From Anaerolineales bacterium (GTDB lineage Bacteria > Chloroflexota > Anaerolineae > Anaerolineales > UBA11579), in the NCBI GenBank assembly GCA_021463845.1, contig JAJTXV010000008.1, positions 1-49,673 on the forward strand: a DNA stretch of 49,673 nt, read 5' to 3'. A model generated the notes under the pieces. It did no database searches and was not told the DNA's origin. It saw only the letters and a list, made by a program, of their open reading frames with translations. Positions within the stretch are counted from its first letter, which is position 1. Each line of letters opens with the position of its first letter. Shown one piece after another: positions 8,573 through 17,306 of the stretch. The position numbers and the translations under genes were made by a program.

Positions 8573-9016
8573 TTAGTTCTTCGAAGCCAGGTCCACGCCG
8601 GAGAAGCTGCCCGGGTCAGTCTTCATGGCCTGGTCAATGCGGCTGCGGACTTTGACCCAGGTCTCCTGCGGCCAGATCTCGAACTGGTCACTGATGCCGA
8701 CCAGCTTGACCTCGGAGCCGAGCTTGAACTCATCCCGCAGGAACTGCGGGATGAGGATGCGGCCGCTGCCATCGGGCTCCACGCGCTCGGCCTGGCCTGT
8801 GATGACGCGGCGCAAGTCACGCACCTTGGGATCGGTGATGCTCAGCGCCTCCAGGTTGCGCACCATGGCAGCGAAGGCATCCGGCAGCATGACCACCAGG
8901 TTGCCATCCAGCCCGCGCGTAATGACCCCGCCCTGCGCGAGCAGCTGGCGGAAGCGGGCCGGCACGGTGAGGCGGCCCTTGTCATCGATGGAGTGAGAAT
9001 ATTCGCCCAGAAACAT
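8573..9016 (-). CDS. mraZ: Transcriptional regulator MraZ
   Basis: DNA-binding regulator at the head of the dcw cluster. It forms a ring of AbrB-like beta-beta-alpha-beta folds and represses its own operon in several bacteria. The start at 9016 (MFLGEYSHSIDDKGRL) is the conserved family N-terminus, so in-frame sequence further upstream, which runs through the operator, was rejected. At 147 residues it has normal length. Both SpoVT/AbrB-type half-repeats are visible: DDKGRLTVPARFR near residue 12 and PDGSGRILIPQFLRDEF near residue 90. Likely binding repeats lie 50-85 bases upstream. Confidence 0.95.
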   Translation of the reverse strand: MFLGEYSHSIDDKGRLTVPARFRQLLAQGGVITRGLDGNLVVMLPDAFAAMVRNLEALSITDPKVRDLRRVITGQAERVEPDGSGRILIPQFLRDEFKLGSEVKLVGISDQFEIWPQETWVKVRSRIDQAMKTDPGSFSGVDLASKN

Positions 9017-9044
9017 AAGTTCTATTTGTGGGTTAATGGCAGAA

Positions 9045-9064
9045 CGCCGGGATAGTTCCCGGCG
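9045..9064 (-). promoter_or_regulatory. Stem-loop in the mraZ leader
   Basis: CGCCGGGA (9045-9052), a TAGT loop and TCCCGGCG (9057-9064) form a perfect 8-bp stem. It lies in the untranslated leader between the GTGG repeats and the mraZ start. It could stabilise the transcript or modulate translation. No T-run follows. Confidence 0.55.
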
Positions 9065-9100
9065 CTCCACTTTATGCCACTTCGTCCCACAAGTCCCCAC
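9065..9100 (-). promoter_or_regulatory. Probable MraZ operator: four GTGG repeats at 10-bp spacing
   Basis: On the minus strand GTGG starts four times, complementary to CCAC at 9067-9070, 9077-9080, 9087-9090 and 9097-9100. That is exactly one helical turn apart (GTGGGGACTT, GTGGGACGAA, GTGGCATAAA, GTGGAGCGCC). MraZ proteins are known to bind direct repeats of TGGG-type boxes separated by 5 bp ahead of their own gene. The array begins right after the -10 element, so bound MraZ would block transcription initiation or early elongation. Confidence 0.82.
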
Positions 9101-9128
9101 AGTATACGCTAAATCCCCCACAATGCAA
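9101..9128 (-). promoter_or_regulatory. Predicted sigma-70-type promoter of the dcw operon
   Basis: On the minus strand TTGCAT (9128-9123) and TATACT (9106-9101) are separated by 16 bases. The start site would fall in the first GTGG repeats, about 80 bases before the mraZ start codon. An extra TGGGG lies inside the spacer and another at about 9137-9141. Confidence 0.6.
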
Positions 9129-9172
9129 GCATTTGGCCCCACGCAGAATTAATCCATTGGTACTAGCAACCT

Positions 9173-9315
9173 AACCACAAGGCACAAAGAACACAAAGTC
9201 AAATCTTTAGAGATTGCTTTTATCTGTGTCCATCTGTGGAGGATTTGCCTTTGAAGTGGCGGCTTAACCGCAAGAGCACAAAGGAATGCTTTGTGCTCTT
9301 TGTGTCTTTGTGGTT
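9173..9315. repeat. Inverted pair of CACAAAG-type intergenic repeats
   Basis: AACCACAAGGCACAAAG... (9173-9198) reads back, inverted and imperfectly, as ...CTTTGTGTCTTTGTGGTT (9289-9315). Inside the right copy GAGCACAAAG/CTTTGTGCTC forms a 10-bp hairpin (9274-9298, loop GAATG). A stretch at 9221-9240 (ATCTGTGTCCATCTGTGG) resembles a second common intergenic motif. No gene is seen between 9143 and 9327. Confidence 0.6.
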
Positions 9316-9327
9316 GCTTTTCCGTAG

Positions 9328-10383
9328 CTAGCCTACATCACGCGTGCCGGGGCCGCGGCGGGCCACGTCGTACAGCTCCTGCTCGTAGGCATTGCGCAAG
9401 AGCGTCGGCACGTTGGTGGTCTGCCCCGCCTGGCGGAAAGCGGCCTTCTCGGCCCAGATGCGCTGGACGATAAAGGGCACATCCCGCTGCAGGTCCTGCG
9501 TATCGTAGAACAGGCCGAGCCAAGGATAGCGCTGGCGGATGTCTGCCAGCAGCTTGCGCGAGATCCCATTGCCCGAATATGGGAACGAGAGGGTGACGCG
9601 GTATTGGCCGGTGATCGCTTGCACCTCGCGAGCCGAGGTGACGATCTCGCTCTCGATCTCGGCATCGCTCAAGGTGGCCAGCTTGGCGTGGCGCACGGTG
9701 TGAGCGCCGATGGTGAAACCATCGGCGTGCAGGGCGCGCACCTGCTCGCGGGTCAAGTACGGCGAGCGTTCTTGCAAATAAGCCTTCACATCCACGCCAA
9801 GCATCTTGGCGGTCATATCGATCACGCCTTCTTCGGCGGCTTGCTGGGTCTTGATCCAGCGCTCAAAACTGGCCGCGTCGCTCAGGCTGAGGCCTAGGGC
9901 GTTATTGAGGCTGGTCAGCACCATTTTGGCCGCATCGCGTTCCAAGGTGCGCATCTGCTCAATGCATAGCGAGGTCTTGTTGCGATAGAACATGCTCGCA
10001 TTGTCGAGCCAGCCGGTGGTCACATAAAAAGTGCAAGGGATGCTGTGCTTCAGCAGCAGTGGGCGCACCACGCTGTAGCATTCGCTGAAGCCATCATCAA
10101 ACGAGAGGTGCATGGCGCGGCGGGGCAGCGGTTTGCCTTCCACACGGTGGGCTTCGATCTCGCCGTCGGTGACGGGGTGATGATGCCGCTTGATGTACTG
10201 CAGCGCGGCCTCAAAGCGCGCCACGGGCTCCGGCGCGTAGAGGTGCTGCACGTGCGGCAGCGGCGCATCCGATACGGAATGATAGAAGAGCCCGACCACA
10301 TCACGCCGGAAGAGGGCCTGGTATGCACCCAACGGCAGCGCCCGCCCCACCCCGCGCAATACTTTGCCGGCCAGCCGCCTCAT
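9328..10383 (-). CDS. Polysaccharide deacetylase family protein (NodB domain)
   Basis: Carbohydrate esterase family 4-like enzyme, expected to remove N-acetyl groups from a cell-surface or exported polysaccharide. The 351 residues carry the metal and catalytic motif SFDDG (residues 94-98, D96/D97) and a His motif H228-T-V-R-H232 (HxxxH), both hallmarks of the NodB fold, within a segment from about 90 to 330. No clear signal peptide is seen, only a short N-terminal amphipathic stretch. The start at 10383 overlaps the stop of the upstream acetyltransferase gene as ATGA. Together the pair suggests modification of a surface glycan. The substrate cannot be read from sequence. Confidence 0.83.
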   Translation of the reverse strand: MRRLAGKVLRGVGRALPLGAYQALFRRDVVGLFYHSVSDAPLPHVQHLYAPEPVARFEAALQYIKRHHHPVTDGEIEAHRVEGKPLPRRAMHLSFDDGFSECYSVVRPLLLKHSIPCTFYVTTGWLDNASMFYRNKTSLCIEQMRTLERDAAKMVLTSLNNALGLSLSDAASFERWIKTQQAAEEGVIDMTAKMLGVDVKAYLQERSPYLTREQVRALHADGFTIGAHTVRHAKLATLSDAEIESEIVTSAREVQAITGQYRVTLSFPYSGNGISRKLLADIRQRYPWLGLFYDTQDLQRDVPFIVQRIWAEKAAFRQAGQTTNVPTLLRNAYEQELYDVARRGPGTRDVG

Positions 10384-11516
10384 GTGAACACCATATCGCC
10401 GTCGGTGTAGTGCTGCGTGAACTGCCCGTTGGCGATGGCTTTCGCCAACGGGCTGCTGGCAGTGCGCGGGTGCAGCTGCAGGGTGCGCTGCAGCCGCTGC
10501 ACGAACAGCAGCCGCGCCAGCGGATTCAGTGGCTTGGCCAGCTCGGCCGGGCCTTCGATGATACGGGCGCCGCGGCGCACGGCCGCCCACAGGGCGGTCG
10601 AGAGCAGGCGGCCGGGCGGCAAAGTGCTGTCGAGCACTTTGAGCACGCCGCGCCCGCGTATCTTGGAGAACTGCAGCAGGACATATTCGCGTTCGTCGCC
10701 CACACCGAAGATCTGGAAACCTGAGCGCCAGTCGGTGAACTCGTAGTCTTTCCAGGCGGTCGCGGATTGCCAGGGCGTGACCCAGCGGTGCTCCAACATC
10801 CAGTTGAGCACGGCGCGGTCGCGGTAGAAGCCAGTGCCGGCGGGCGGGGCCACCTCAAACTCCTGCGGTGGCTCGAAGGTCTTGCGCAACGGCAGGTGCC
10901 ACAAGCCCAGCGCGGCGACCAGATAAAACGCCGGGCGCACCAACCAGCCGATCAGGATCTCAAACACATCGTGAAAGAAAGCCATCAGCGGCTCGATATG
11001 AATCTGCTTGCCCACTAAAGCAGCCAGTTTGCGCAGACCGCGCAGCAGCAGATTGAAAGGGTTGTAGCGGCCCAGCACATCAAAATTGATGCGCACATAG
11101 TCCAGTGGGGCTACTTCTTGAAAGCCGAACTTGGCGCTGACCCGGCGGGCCGGTGCGCTGCCCACGATGGCCAGGTCTACGTCAAGATCCAGGGCGGCCT
11201 GCATCAGTTGCGAGCCCAGCCCCTTGCCCAGCATGTCTTTGCTGACCGCCCAGGTGGTGAGCCAGTGCATGCGGTGCAGCTGGCCCGCATGGGCCAGCTG
11301 CACCGCCATCAAGCCAAAGTACCCGACCGGGCGCTCGCCTTGCAAGGCCAGCAGCAGGGCCACGTCATCCGGCGCGGCGTGTGGGTTGTAGCTCATGGCG
11401 ATGGCGCGGTGCGGCGTAATGGGAATGAATGCGCCCCGCGGGGCACGCTCGGCGTAGACAGCCGCGGTCTTGGGCAGGTCTTTGAGCTGGATGCGCTCAA
11501 TACGAATAGAGTCCAT
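10380..11516 (-). CDS. GNAT-family acyltransferase with C-terminal extension
   Basis: The first ~150 residues fit a GCN5-related N-acetyltransferase: a beta strand with GYFGLMAVQL, then WAVSKDMLGKGLGSQLMQAAL (about residues 88-108), which matches the acetyl-CoA-binding V-x3-GxGxG/A helix, then VSAKFGFQEV. Residues ~150-378 form a second region that contains a hydrophobic segment (about 185-205) and another GNAT-like half (YVLLQFSKIRGRGVLKVLDS). The architecture recalls acyltransferases in exopolysaccharide or capsule operons. It overlaps the deacetylase gene by four bases. The substrate is unknown. Confidence 0.7.
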   Translation of the reverse strand: MDSIRIERIQLKDLPKTAAVYAERAPRGAFIPITPHRAIAMSYNPHAAPDDVALLLALQGERPVGYFGLMAVQLAHAGQLHRMHWLTTWAVSKDMLGKGLGSQLMQAALDLDVDLAIVGSAPARRVSAKFGFQEVAPLDYVRINFDVLGRYNPFNLLLRGLRKLAALVGKQIHIEPLMAFFHDVFEILIGWLVRPAFYLVAALGLWHLPLRKTFEPPQEFEVAPPAGTGFYRDRAVLNWMLEHRWVTPWQSATAWKDYEFTDWRSGFQIFGVGDEREYVLLQFSKIRGRGVLKVLDSTLPPGRLLSTALWAAVRRGARIIEGPAELAKPLNPLARLLFVQRLQRTLQLHPRTASSPLAKAIANGQFTQHYTDGDMVFT

Positions 11517-11551
11517 ACAAGCCGTGATGATACCAAAGGGATGCGAACCTA

Positions 11552-11690
11552 GTCATTCCGAGGCGACGTTTAAAAAGCCCATAGACAAGAGCTTACGCCA
11601 GCCGAGGAATCCTTTAGGGCAAGAAACTCGGCCTGATCTTGCTATGCTCTAAAGGATTCCTCCTCGGCCTGCGGCCTCGTTCGGAATGAC
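11552..11690. repeat. REP-like inverted repeat pair, family 1, copy A
   Basis: The element begins GTCATTCCGAGG and ends TCGGAATGAC. Inside, GAGGAATCCTTTAGGGC (11604-11620) faces CTCTAAAGGATTCCTC (11647-11662). Each arm is a unit of the form GTCATTCC-variable part-GAGGAATCCTTTAG, and the two units are inverted relative to each other. It fills the gap between the acetyltransferase start and the kinase stop, ending five bases from the latter. Confidence 0.85.
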
Positions 11691-11694
11691 TACT

Positions 11695-12543
11695 CTAGTA
11701 TCTTCTTACTATCTCCATCACCTGCCCGTGATAGCTGCGGCCAAATAGGTTGAGATGATTGAGCAAGTGATATAGGTTGTACAGCTCCAGCCGTCCGCGC
11801 CAGCCGGGCTCCAGCGGGCGCTCCGCCTCATAGGCGGCGTAGAACTCAGCGGGAAAGCTGCCGAACAGCGTAGTCATGCCGAGTTCGGCCTCGGCCCAGC
11901 CGTAGTAGGCGGCCGGGTCGATCAGCGCCGGGGCTCCGTGCACATCAGCGATGGCGTTGCCCGACCACAGGTCGCCGTGCAGCAGGCTGGCCGGTTGCGG
12001 CGGCACCAGCTGCGGCAGCCGGGCCGCAAGCCGCTCCACGGCGGCGGTCTCGGCCGCGGTCAGCAGGCCACGGCTATGCGCAAAGCGAGCTTGATAGCCC
12101 AGGCGATGTTCGGCGAAGAACGCGTAGCCATCGGCTAGCCAGCCGTTGGGCTGGGGCGTGCTGCCGATGTAATTGTCGTGGGCAAAGCCGAATTCTGGGC
12201 TGGTGTGGGCATGAAGCCGCGCCAAGCGGCGGCCAAAGGCCTGCCAGTAGTCTGCGGCGCGCGCGGCTGGCTGCAGGTCTTCTAAAAGGAGGAAGCCCTG
12301 CCCCACGAGGGAAACTGCGGGCACACGCAATGTGCGCGTGGCCGCCAGCGCACCCAGGCCTTCAGCCTCACGGGCGAACATATCCGCCGGTGCGCGGGAG
12401 TTGGTCTTGAGGAAGAAGCGGGCGCCCGTCTCGGTCTCCAGATGGGCGCCGTTGTTGATGCAGCCGCCCGCTGCCGGGCGGCTGGACACAATGGCGCCGT
12501 GGCCGTGCTGGGCAAGCCAGTTGGCCACATCCTGGGCGATCAT
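11695..12543 (-). CDS. Fructosamine kinase family protein
   Basis: Member of the protein-kinase-like fold that phosphorylates ketosamines (Amadori products) formed by glycation, leading to their breakdown. The 282 residues have an ATP lysine in RFFLKTNS (K46), FLLLEDL (residues 84-90), the catalytic HGDLWSGN (189-196, Asp191 as predicted base) and the metal-binding IDPAAYYG (208-215), all in the fructosamine-kinase form. Aminoglycoside phosphotransferases are the closest alternative, but DLWSGN plus DPAxYYG favours fructosamine kinase. The start at 12543 overlaps the phosphatase stop as ATGA. Confidence 0.88.
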   Translation of the reverse strand: MIAQDVANWLAQHGHGAIVSSRPAAGGCINNGAHLETETGARFFLKTNSRAPADMFAREAEGLGALAATRTLRVPAVSLVGQGFLLLEDLQPAARAADYWQAFGRRLARLHAHTSPEFGFAHDNYIGSTPQPNGWLADGYAFFAEHRLGYQARFAHSRGLLTAAETAAVERLAARLPQLVPPQPASLLHGDLWSGNAIADVHGAPALIDPAAYYGWAEAELGMTTLFGSFPAEFYAAYEAERPLEPGWRGRLELYNLYHLLNHLNLFGRSYHGQVMEIVRRY

Positions 12544-13034
12544 TCGGGCGCAGAAGCGCCAGCTTCCAGCCAGCGCAGGAGGCCACGTACGCTGCGGTCT
12601 ACGATGTCGTAGACGGTCTCGAAGTCCTGCGGGCCGTCGTACCACGGGTCGGGCACGGCTACGGCGCCATCGGCTTCAGGGTCAAAGCTGCGCATCAGGT
12701 GCACCTTGGCGCGCTGCTCCTCAGTGCGGGCCAGGCGGAGCAGGTTATTCATGTTCTCCATGTCCATGGCGATCACCAGATCGAACGCGTCGAGGTCGCT
12801 GGCCTTGACCTGGCGGGCGCTGCCGCCGTACACAAAGCCGCGCCGCTTTGCGGTGCGGCGCATGCGCTCATCCGGCAACTCCCCGATGTGATAGGCCGAG
12901 GTGCCGGCCGAGTCGACTTCATACTTCTCCCCCACCCCAGCCTCGTTGGCGACATGCTCGAAGAGCTTCTCGCTCAAGGGGCTGCGGATGATGTTGCCGA
13001 GGCAGACGAACAGGATGCGGGTGGGAGTGGACAT
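12540..13034 (-). CDS. Low-molecular-weight protein-tyrosine phosphatase
   Basis: Cytoplasmic phosphatase with the N-terminal P-loop CLGNIIRS (residues 11-18), so Cys11 is the predicted nucleophile and Arg17 the phosphate ligand, and the late general-acid motif DPWYD (Asp129). At 164 residues it has the usual length. A translational overlap with a fructosamine-kinase-like gene is a recurring arrangement in bacteria and suggests a joint role in glycated protein or sugar-phosphate repair. That role is an inference. Confidence 0.93.
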   Translation of the reverse strand: MSTPTRILFVCLGNIIRSPLSEKLFEHVANEAGVGEKYEVDSAGTSAYHIGELPDERMRRTAKRRGFVYGGSARQVKASDLDAFDLVIAMDMENMNNLLRLARTEEQRAKVHLMRSFDPEADGAVAVPDPWYDGPQDFETVYDIVDRSVRGLLRWLEAGASAPE

Positions 13035-13126
13035 TGTGAATGATTATATCGAGGGCAATGTAGAAGGCAGAAGGATGAAAGTAGCCGAATAATCGACCAC
13101 TCCGCTAATCGCTGGTTGCGTTTTTT

Positions 13127-13268
13127 GTCATTCCAAGGCGGGATTCTGTTAAGTGCAGAAATCGCGAGAGTAGCTAGCCGAGGAATCCTTTAGGGCAAGG
13201 AAAATCTATCCGTATTGCAATGCCCTAAAGGATTCCTCCTCGCCGCTACGCGGCTCGTTCGGAATGAC
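13127..13268. repeat. REP-like inverted repeat pair, family 1, copy B
   Basis: It starts GTCATTCCAAGG and ends CGTTCGGAATGAC. The inner faces are CCGAGGAATCCTTTAGGGC (13178-13196) and GCCCTAAAGGATTCCTC. The right unit holds a small GCCGC-TAC-GCGGC hairpin (about 13243-13255) in its variable centre. With the following element this fills most of the 445-base gene-free stretch 13035-13479. Confidence 0.85.
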
Positions 13269-13311
13269 AAAAAGGGCGGCCTCAGCCCGCGCCCCCACTC
13301 TAACCATATCT

Positions 13312-13423
13312 GTCTTTGCGAACGATGCGCTACGAAGTAGCGCGAGTGAAGCAATCCCCAACACTACCTTGGGGATTGCTTCGTTGCTCAGCGGCTACGC
13401 CGCCTCACGGCCTCGCAATGACG
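13312..13423. repeat. REP-like inverted repeat pair, family 2, copy C
   Basis: The left unit runs GTCTTTGCGAA, a GCGCTAC-GAA-GTAGCGC hairpin (13327-13343), then GAAGCAATCCCC. The right unit is its inverted relative ending CTCGCAATGAC. The layout is the same as family 1, but the flanking stem is TTGC/GCAA instead of TTCC/GGAA. Confidence 0.8.
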
Positions 13424-13432
13424 ACAAAGCAA

Positions 13433-13457
13433 AAGGGCGGGTCTGAGACCCGCCCTT
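13433..13457 (-). terminator. Intrinsic terminator of the malic enzyme gene
   Basis: AAGGGCGGGTCT (13433-13444) and its exact complement (13446-13457) enclose one base. On the minus strand the stem is followed by TTTTGCTTTG. It lies 22 bases past the maeB stop. Confidence 0.75.
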
Positions 13458-13479
13458 ATCCAGAATCATTTGCGTAGGA

Positions 13480-15747
13480 TTACTTTCCTGGCTGCTGTCG
13501 CCCGTCGGCATCCAGCACGGCGACGGCGGTCATGTTGACGATGTCTTGCACCTGGTCGCCAGTCTGCAGCACTTGGATCGGCGCGCCGAGGCCTAGCAGG
13601 ATCGGGCCGATGGTGTGCGCCCCACCCAAACGGTTGAGCAGCTTGTAGCTCACATTGGCCGACTCCAGCGAGGGGAAGACGAGCACATTGGCGTTCTTGA
13701 CGCGGCTGAAGGGGAAGCGCTTATCCACGATCTCGCCCACCACGGCCGTATCCGCCTGCATCTCACCGTCAATGACCAGCTCCGGGGCGCGCTGGCGCAC
13801 CAGCTGGACGGCCTGGCGCACCTTGTAGGATTGCGGGTGCGGCGTGGCGCCAAAGTTGGAGAACGAGAGCATGGCCACGCGCGGCTCCAGGCCGATCTGG
13901 CGCGCATAGCCCGCCGCCAGAATGGCGATCTCAGCCAGGTCTTCCGCGCTGGGGTCAATGTTCACCGTAGCGTCGGTGAACAGATACACGCGGCGCTCGA
14001 TCACCAAAATATAGACACCGCAGGCTTTGGCCACGCCGGGCGCGGTGTGGTGGATCTGCAGCGCCGGGCGGATCACCTCAGGGTACTCAAAGGTGCGGCC
14101 AGACACCATGGCGTCCGCATCGCCCATTTTCACCATCATGGCCGCGAAGGTGTTGCGGTCACGCAGCTGCTTCTCAGCGCTGACGCGTGAGACGCCGCTG
14201 CGTTGGCGCAGTTCGTAATAGGCCTGGTGGTAGGCTTCCAGCTTGTCAAAGCTGCGCAGGTCCACCAGGTCAGGCTTGTAATCCAGGCCCAGGTCATCCA
14301 GCTGTTGCTGGATGACCTCAGGCCGGGCGATCAGGATGGGATGGGCAATGCCGTCTTCGGCCACCTGCGCGGCGGCACGCAGGATCTTGCTGTCTTCGCC
14401 CTCAGGAAAAACGACGCGGTACTTCTGCTTGAGTGACTTGGCTTTGTTCATAAAATACTGGCGCACCTGCTGGCCGCGGCCCTGGCGCAGCTCCAGCTCC
14501 TGGCGATACGCGTCCAGGTCCACCGGCTGCTGCGCCACGCCGGACTGCATGGCCGCTTCGGCCACGGCCGGCGCCTCCCACAACAGCACGCGTGGATCGA
14601 ACGGCTTGGGGATGATGTAGTCCGGCCCAAACTTCAGGCTCTCGATGCCGTAGGCGCGCAACACACTGTCGGGCACATCTTCACGCGCCAAGGCCGCCAG
14701 CGAGCGGGCCGCGGCCGCCTTCATCTCGTCGTTGATGGTGCGGGCGCGCACATCCAGCGCCCCACGGAAGATGAAAGGGAAGCCGAGCACGTTGTTGATC
14801 TGGTTCGGGTAGTCCGAGCGGCCGGTGGCCACGATCGCATCCGGCCGGGTCTGCTTGGCCAGCTCATAGCCGATCTCGGGGTCAGGGTTGGCCATGGCAA
14901 AGATCAGCGGCTTCTTGGCCATGCTCTTGACCATTTCGGGGGTCAGCAGGCCGCCCACGGAGAGGCCGTAGAACACATCCGCGCCGTTCATGGCATCCGC
15001 CAGCGTGCGCGCCTTCGTCTCCACGGCGAACTCTTCCTTATATAAGTTCATGCCTTCGGTGCGGCCTTTGTAGACCACCCCTTTGCTGTCCACCAGCAGC
15101 ACATTCTCCGGCTTGGCGCCCAGCTTGATGGCCATGCGGGCACAGGTGAGGGCCGAGGCGCCCGCGCCAGAGACCACGATCTTGATCTTCTCGATCTTCT
15201 TGCCCTGCAGCTCAAGCCCATTCAATAGGCCGGCGCTGGCGATGATGGCGGTGCCGTGCTGGTCATCATGAAAGACGGGGATGTCCAGCATCTCGACCAG
15301 GCGGCGCTCGACCTCAAAGCATTCGGGGGCTTTGATGTCCTCCAGGTTGATGCCGCCAAAGGTGGGCGCAATGCCGGCGATGATCCGCACCAGCTCGTCC
15401 ACATCCGTGGCATTGACCTCGATATCGAAGACGTCAATATCGGCGAACTTCTTGAACAGCACGCCCTTGCCTTCCATCACCGGCTTGGAGGCCAACGGGC
15501 CGCGGTCGCCCAGGCCCAAAATGGCAGTGCCATTGGAAACAACCCCCACCAAGTTGCCCTTGGAGGTGTAGGTGTAGGCCAAGCTGGGGTCTTTCTCGAT
15601 CTCGAGCACCGGCTCAGCCACGCCGGGCGAATAGGCCAGGGCCAGATCGCGCTGGGTATCCAAGGGCTTGGTGGGCTGGATGGAGATCTTGCCGGGTTTG
15701 TTGTTGAGGTGGTGGTAATCGAGCGCGTCTTGTCGCAGGTCAGCCAT
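13480..15747 (-). CDS. maeB: NADP-dependent malic enzyme with phosphotransacetylase-like domain
   Basis: Converts malate to pyruvate and CO2 with reduction of NAD(P). The start at 15747 ([13 protein letters not shown]) follows AGGAGAG, and in-frame sequence further upstream looks like promoter. The 755 residues divide into a malic enzyme part (about 1-430: [55 protein letters not shown]-binding [15 protein letters not shown]) and a C-terminal domain (about 440-755) related to phosphate acetyltransferase ([39 protein letters not shown]), which in MaeB enzymes is thought to be regulatory. The gene stands alone, divergent from recA. Confidence 0.95.
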   Translation of the reverse strand: MADLRQDALDYHHLNNKPGKISIQPTKPLDTQRDLALAYSPGVAEPVLEIEKDPSLAYTYTSKGNLVGVVSNGTAILGLGDRGPLASKPVMEGKGVLFKKFADIDVFDIEVNATDVDELVRIIAGIAPTFGGINLEDIKAPECFEVERRLVEMLDIPVFHDDQHGTAIIASAGLLNGLELQGKKIEKIKIVVSGAGASALTCARMAIKLGAKPENVLLVDSKGVVYKGRTEGMNLYKEEFAVETKARTLADAMNGADVFYGLSVGGLLTPEMVKSMAKKPLIFAMANPDPEIGYELAKQTRPDAIVATGRSDYPNQINNVLGFPFIFRGALDVRARTINDEMKAAAARSLAALAREDVPDSVLRAYGIESLKFGPDYIIPKPFDPRVLLWEAPAVAEAAMQSGVAQQPVDLDAYRQELELRQGRGQQVRQYFMNKAKSLKQKYRVVFPEGEDSKILRAAAQVAEDGIAHPILIARPEVIQQQLDDLGLDYKPDLVDLRSFDKLEAYHQAYYELRQRSGVSRVSAEKQLRDRNTFAAMMVKMGDADAMVSGRTFEYPEVIRPALQIHHTAPGVAKACGVYILVIERRVYLFTDATVNIDPSAEDLAEIAILAAGYARQIGLEPRVAMLSFSNFGATPHPQSYKVRQAVQLVRQRAPELVIDGEMQADTAVVGEIVDKRFPFSRVKNANVLVFPSLESANVSYKLLNRLGGAHTIGPILLGLGAPIQVLQTGDQVQDIVNMTAVAVLDADGRQQPGK

Positions 15748-16011
15748 GTGGTGTATCTCTCCTGATCGCGGGAAGCAATCCTTGTACAGTTCCGTTGGTA
15801 GGCGGTGTCTGCACAATACAAAGCAAGTCTTGGTGTATCGCAGGCAATCATACTGTAAGAAGACCGGACGAACAGTGATGAGTGACCCCGTCAACAGGGT
15901 GCACAATGACCCCTCTTTTGACCACAGAGGCACAGCTGACAGCTGCACCGCCCTTTTACTAGTGCAAGGCTAACGGCTCTGGTACACTGGCCATGTTCCT
16001 GAAAGAGACCC

Positions 16012-17037
16012 ATGAGCAAAGAAAAAGACAACGCATTGCAGAACGCCCTGGAGCAGATCACCAAGCGCTGGGGCGAAGGCAGCATCATGCGCCTGGGTGA
16101 ATCCGAAAGCATGGAGGTCGACGCCATCCCCACCGGCTCGCTCTCGCTCGACCTGGCGCTGGGCGTGGGCGGCGTGCCGCGCGGGCGCGTGACCGAGATC
16201 TACGGCCCCGAATCCTCCGGCAAGACCACCATCTGCCAGCACATCGTGGCCGAGGTGCAGCAACAAGGCGGCACGGCCGCCTATGTGGACATGGAGCACG
16301 CCCTCGACCCCAACTATGCCGCCAAGTGCGGCGTGGACGTCGAAAAATTGCTGGTCTCGCAGCCCGACACCGGCGAGCAGGCCCTCGAGATCGCCGAAGC
16401 GCTGGTGCGCTCCGGCGCGGTGGACGTGGTGGTGGTCGACTCGGTGGCGGCCCTGGTGCCCCGCTCCGAGATCGAGGGTGACATGGGGGACGCCACCATG
16501 GGCATGCAAGCCCGCCTGATGTCGCAGGCGCTGCGCAAGCTCTCCGGCGTCATTCGTCAGACGAATACGGCGGTGGTCTTCACCAACCAGCTGCGCCAGA
16601 AGATCGGCGTCATGTTCGGCAATCCGGAAACGACCACCGGCGGCATGGCCCTCAAGTTCTACGCCTCGGTGCGCATGGATGTGCGCCGCATCCAGTCTAT
16701 TAAAGAAGGCCAGGATATCGTAGGCAGCCGCACCCGGGTGCGCATCGTCAAAAACAAGGTTTCGGCTCCCTTCCGCACTGCCGAATTTGACATCATGTAT
16801 AATGAAGGCATATCCAAGGCTGGCGACCTGCTTGACTTGGCTAGCCAAATGGACATCATCACCAAGCGCGGCTCGCACTACTTGTACGGCGAGGAGCGAT
16901 TGGGGCAAGGCCGTGAGAATGCGAAAGCCTTCTTGCGGGAGAACAAGAACCTGGCCGCCGAGATCGAACAAAAGGTGCGTGCCCAGGCAGACCCCAACAT
17001 GCTGTTGGGTCCTGCCGAGCCCACTGACGAAGAATGA
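16012..17037 (+). CDS. recA: Recombinase RecA
   Basis: ATP-dependent strand-exchange protein of homologous recombination, which also triggers LexA self-cleavage. The 341 residues contain the Walker A motif GPESSGKT (65-72), the MAW-like [11 protein letters not shown] context, Walker [11 protein letters not shown], loop L1 region [18 protein letters not shown], and the ATTTGG-like [14 protein letters not shown]. The C-terminal tail is short and acidic (PTDEE). Only a weak GAAAGAGA ribosome binding site precedes the ATG. A TACACT at 15983-15988 could be the -10 element, but no convincing -35 or SOS box was found in the 264-base divergent gap. Confidence 0.98.
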   Translation: MSKEKDNALQNALEQITKRWGEGSIMRLGESESMEVDAIPTGSLSLDLALGVGGVPRGRVTEIYGPESSGKTTICQHIVAEVQQQGGTAAYVDMEHALDPNYAAKCGVDVEKLLVSQPDTGEQALEIAEALVRSGAVDVVVVDSVAALVPRSEIEGDMGDATMGMQARLMSQALRKLSGVIRQTNTAVVFTNQLRQKIGVMFGNPETTTGGMALKFYASVRMDVRRIQSIKEGQDIVGSRTRVRIVKNKVSAPFRTAEFDIMYNEGISKAGDLLDLASQMDIITKRGSHYLYGEERLGQGRENAKAFLRENKNLAAEIEQKVRAQADPNMLLGPAEPTDEE

Positions 17038-17044
17038 TCACGGC

Positions 17045-17075
17045 AGCCAGGCCGGCCACAGGCCGGCTGGCTTTT
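17045..17075 (+). terminator. Intrinsic terminator of recA
   Basis: AGCCAGGCCGGCC (17045-17057), loop ACA, GGCCGGCTGGCT (17061-17072) with one bulged G, followed by TTTT. It begins eight bases past the recA stop. Confidence 0.75.
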
Positions 17076-17306
17076 CAACTGACTTCTGGACGATGCCTTC
17101 TCCCTGAACGGAGCGGGCGGGCTGATACGTACAAACGCTAGGCACATGATCTCACTCGCGCACCTGTGTACCGCACTTAAAAGGGACCCCCTGCGCCTGT
17201 AAACGCATCTACACTCGGCCTGGGCCGTAGTGTGCCGTAGCACCATCAGCAACAATCCTCAGAACCAGCCAAAGCAGCCGCGGCCCGGGCCGAACGGCTG
17301 TTTTTT
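17076..17306 (+). other. Structured intergenic stretch ahead of recX, possible small RNA or leader
   Basis: The stretch has no credible gene. It contains several stem-forming segments: CTCC/GGAG at 17100-17114, and ACACTCGGCC paired with GGCC(GT)AGTGT at about 17210-17232. It ends in a terminator-like hairpin with T6 directly before recX. It lies between the recA terminator and that hairpin, the layout of a short independent RNA or an attenuated leader. No known RNA family was recognised. Confidence 0.3.
17275..17306 (+). terminator. Terminator-like hairpin directly upstream of recX
   Basis: CAGCCG (17275-17280) pairs with CGGCTG (17295-17300). The loop contains the self-complementary CGGCCCGGGCCG, and six T residues follow. 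The recX ATG is only seven bases beyond the T-run, so this may act as an attenuator or end an upstream RNA. Confidence 0.65.

Noticed and set aside
15748-16011. SOS box upstream of recA
   Set aside because: No good CGAAC-N4-GTTCG or CTGT-N8-ACAG type site could be found. Only a doubtful TACACT -10 element is present.
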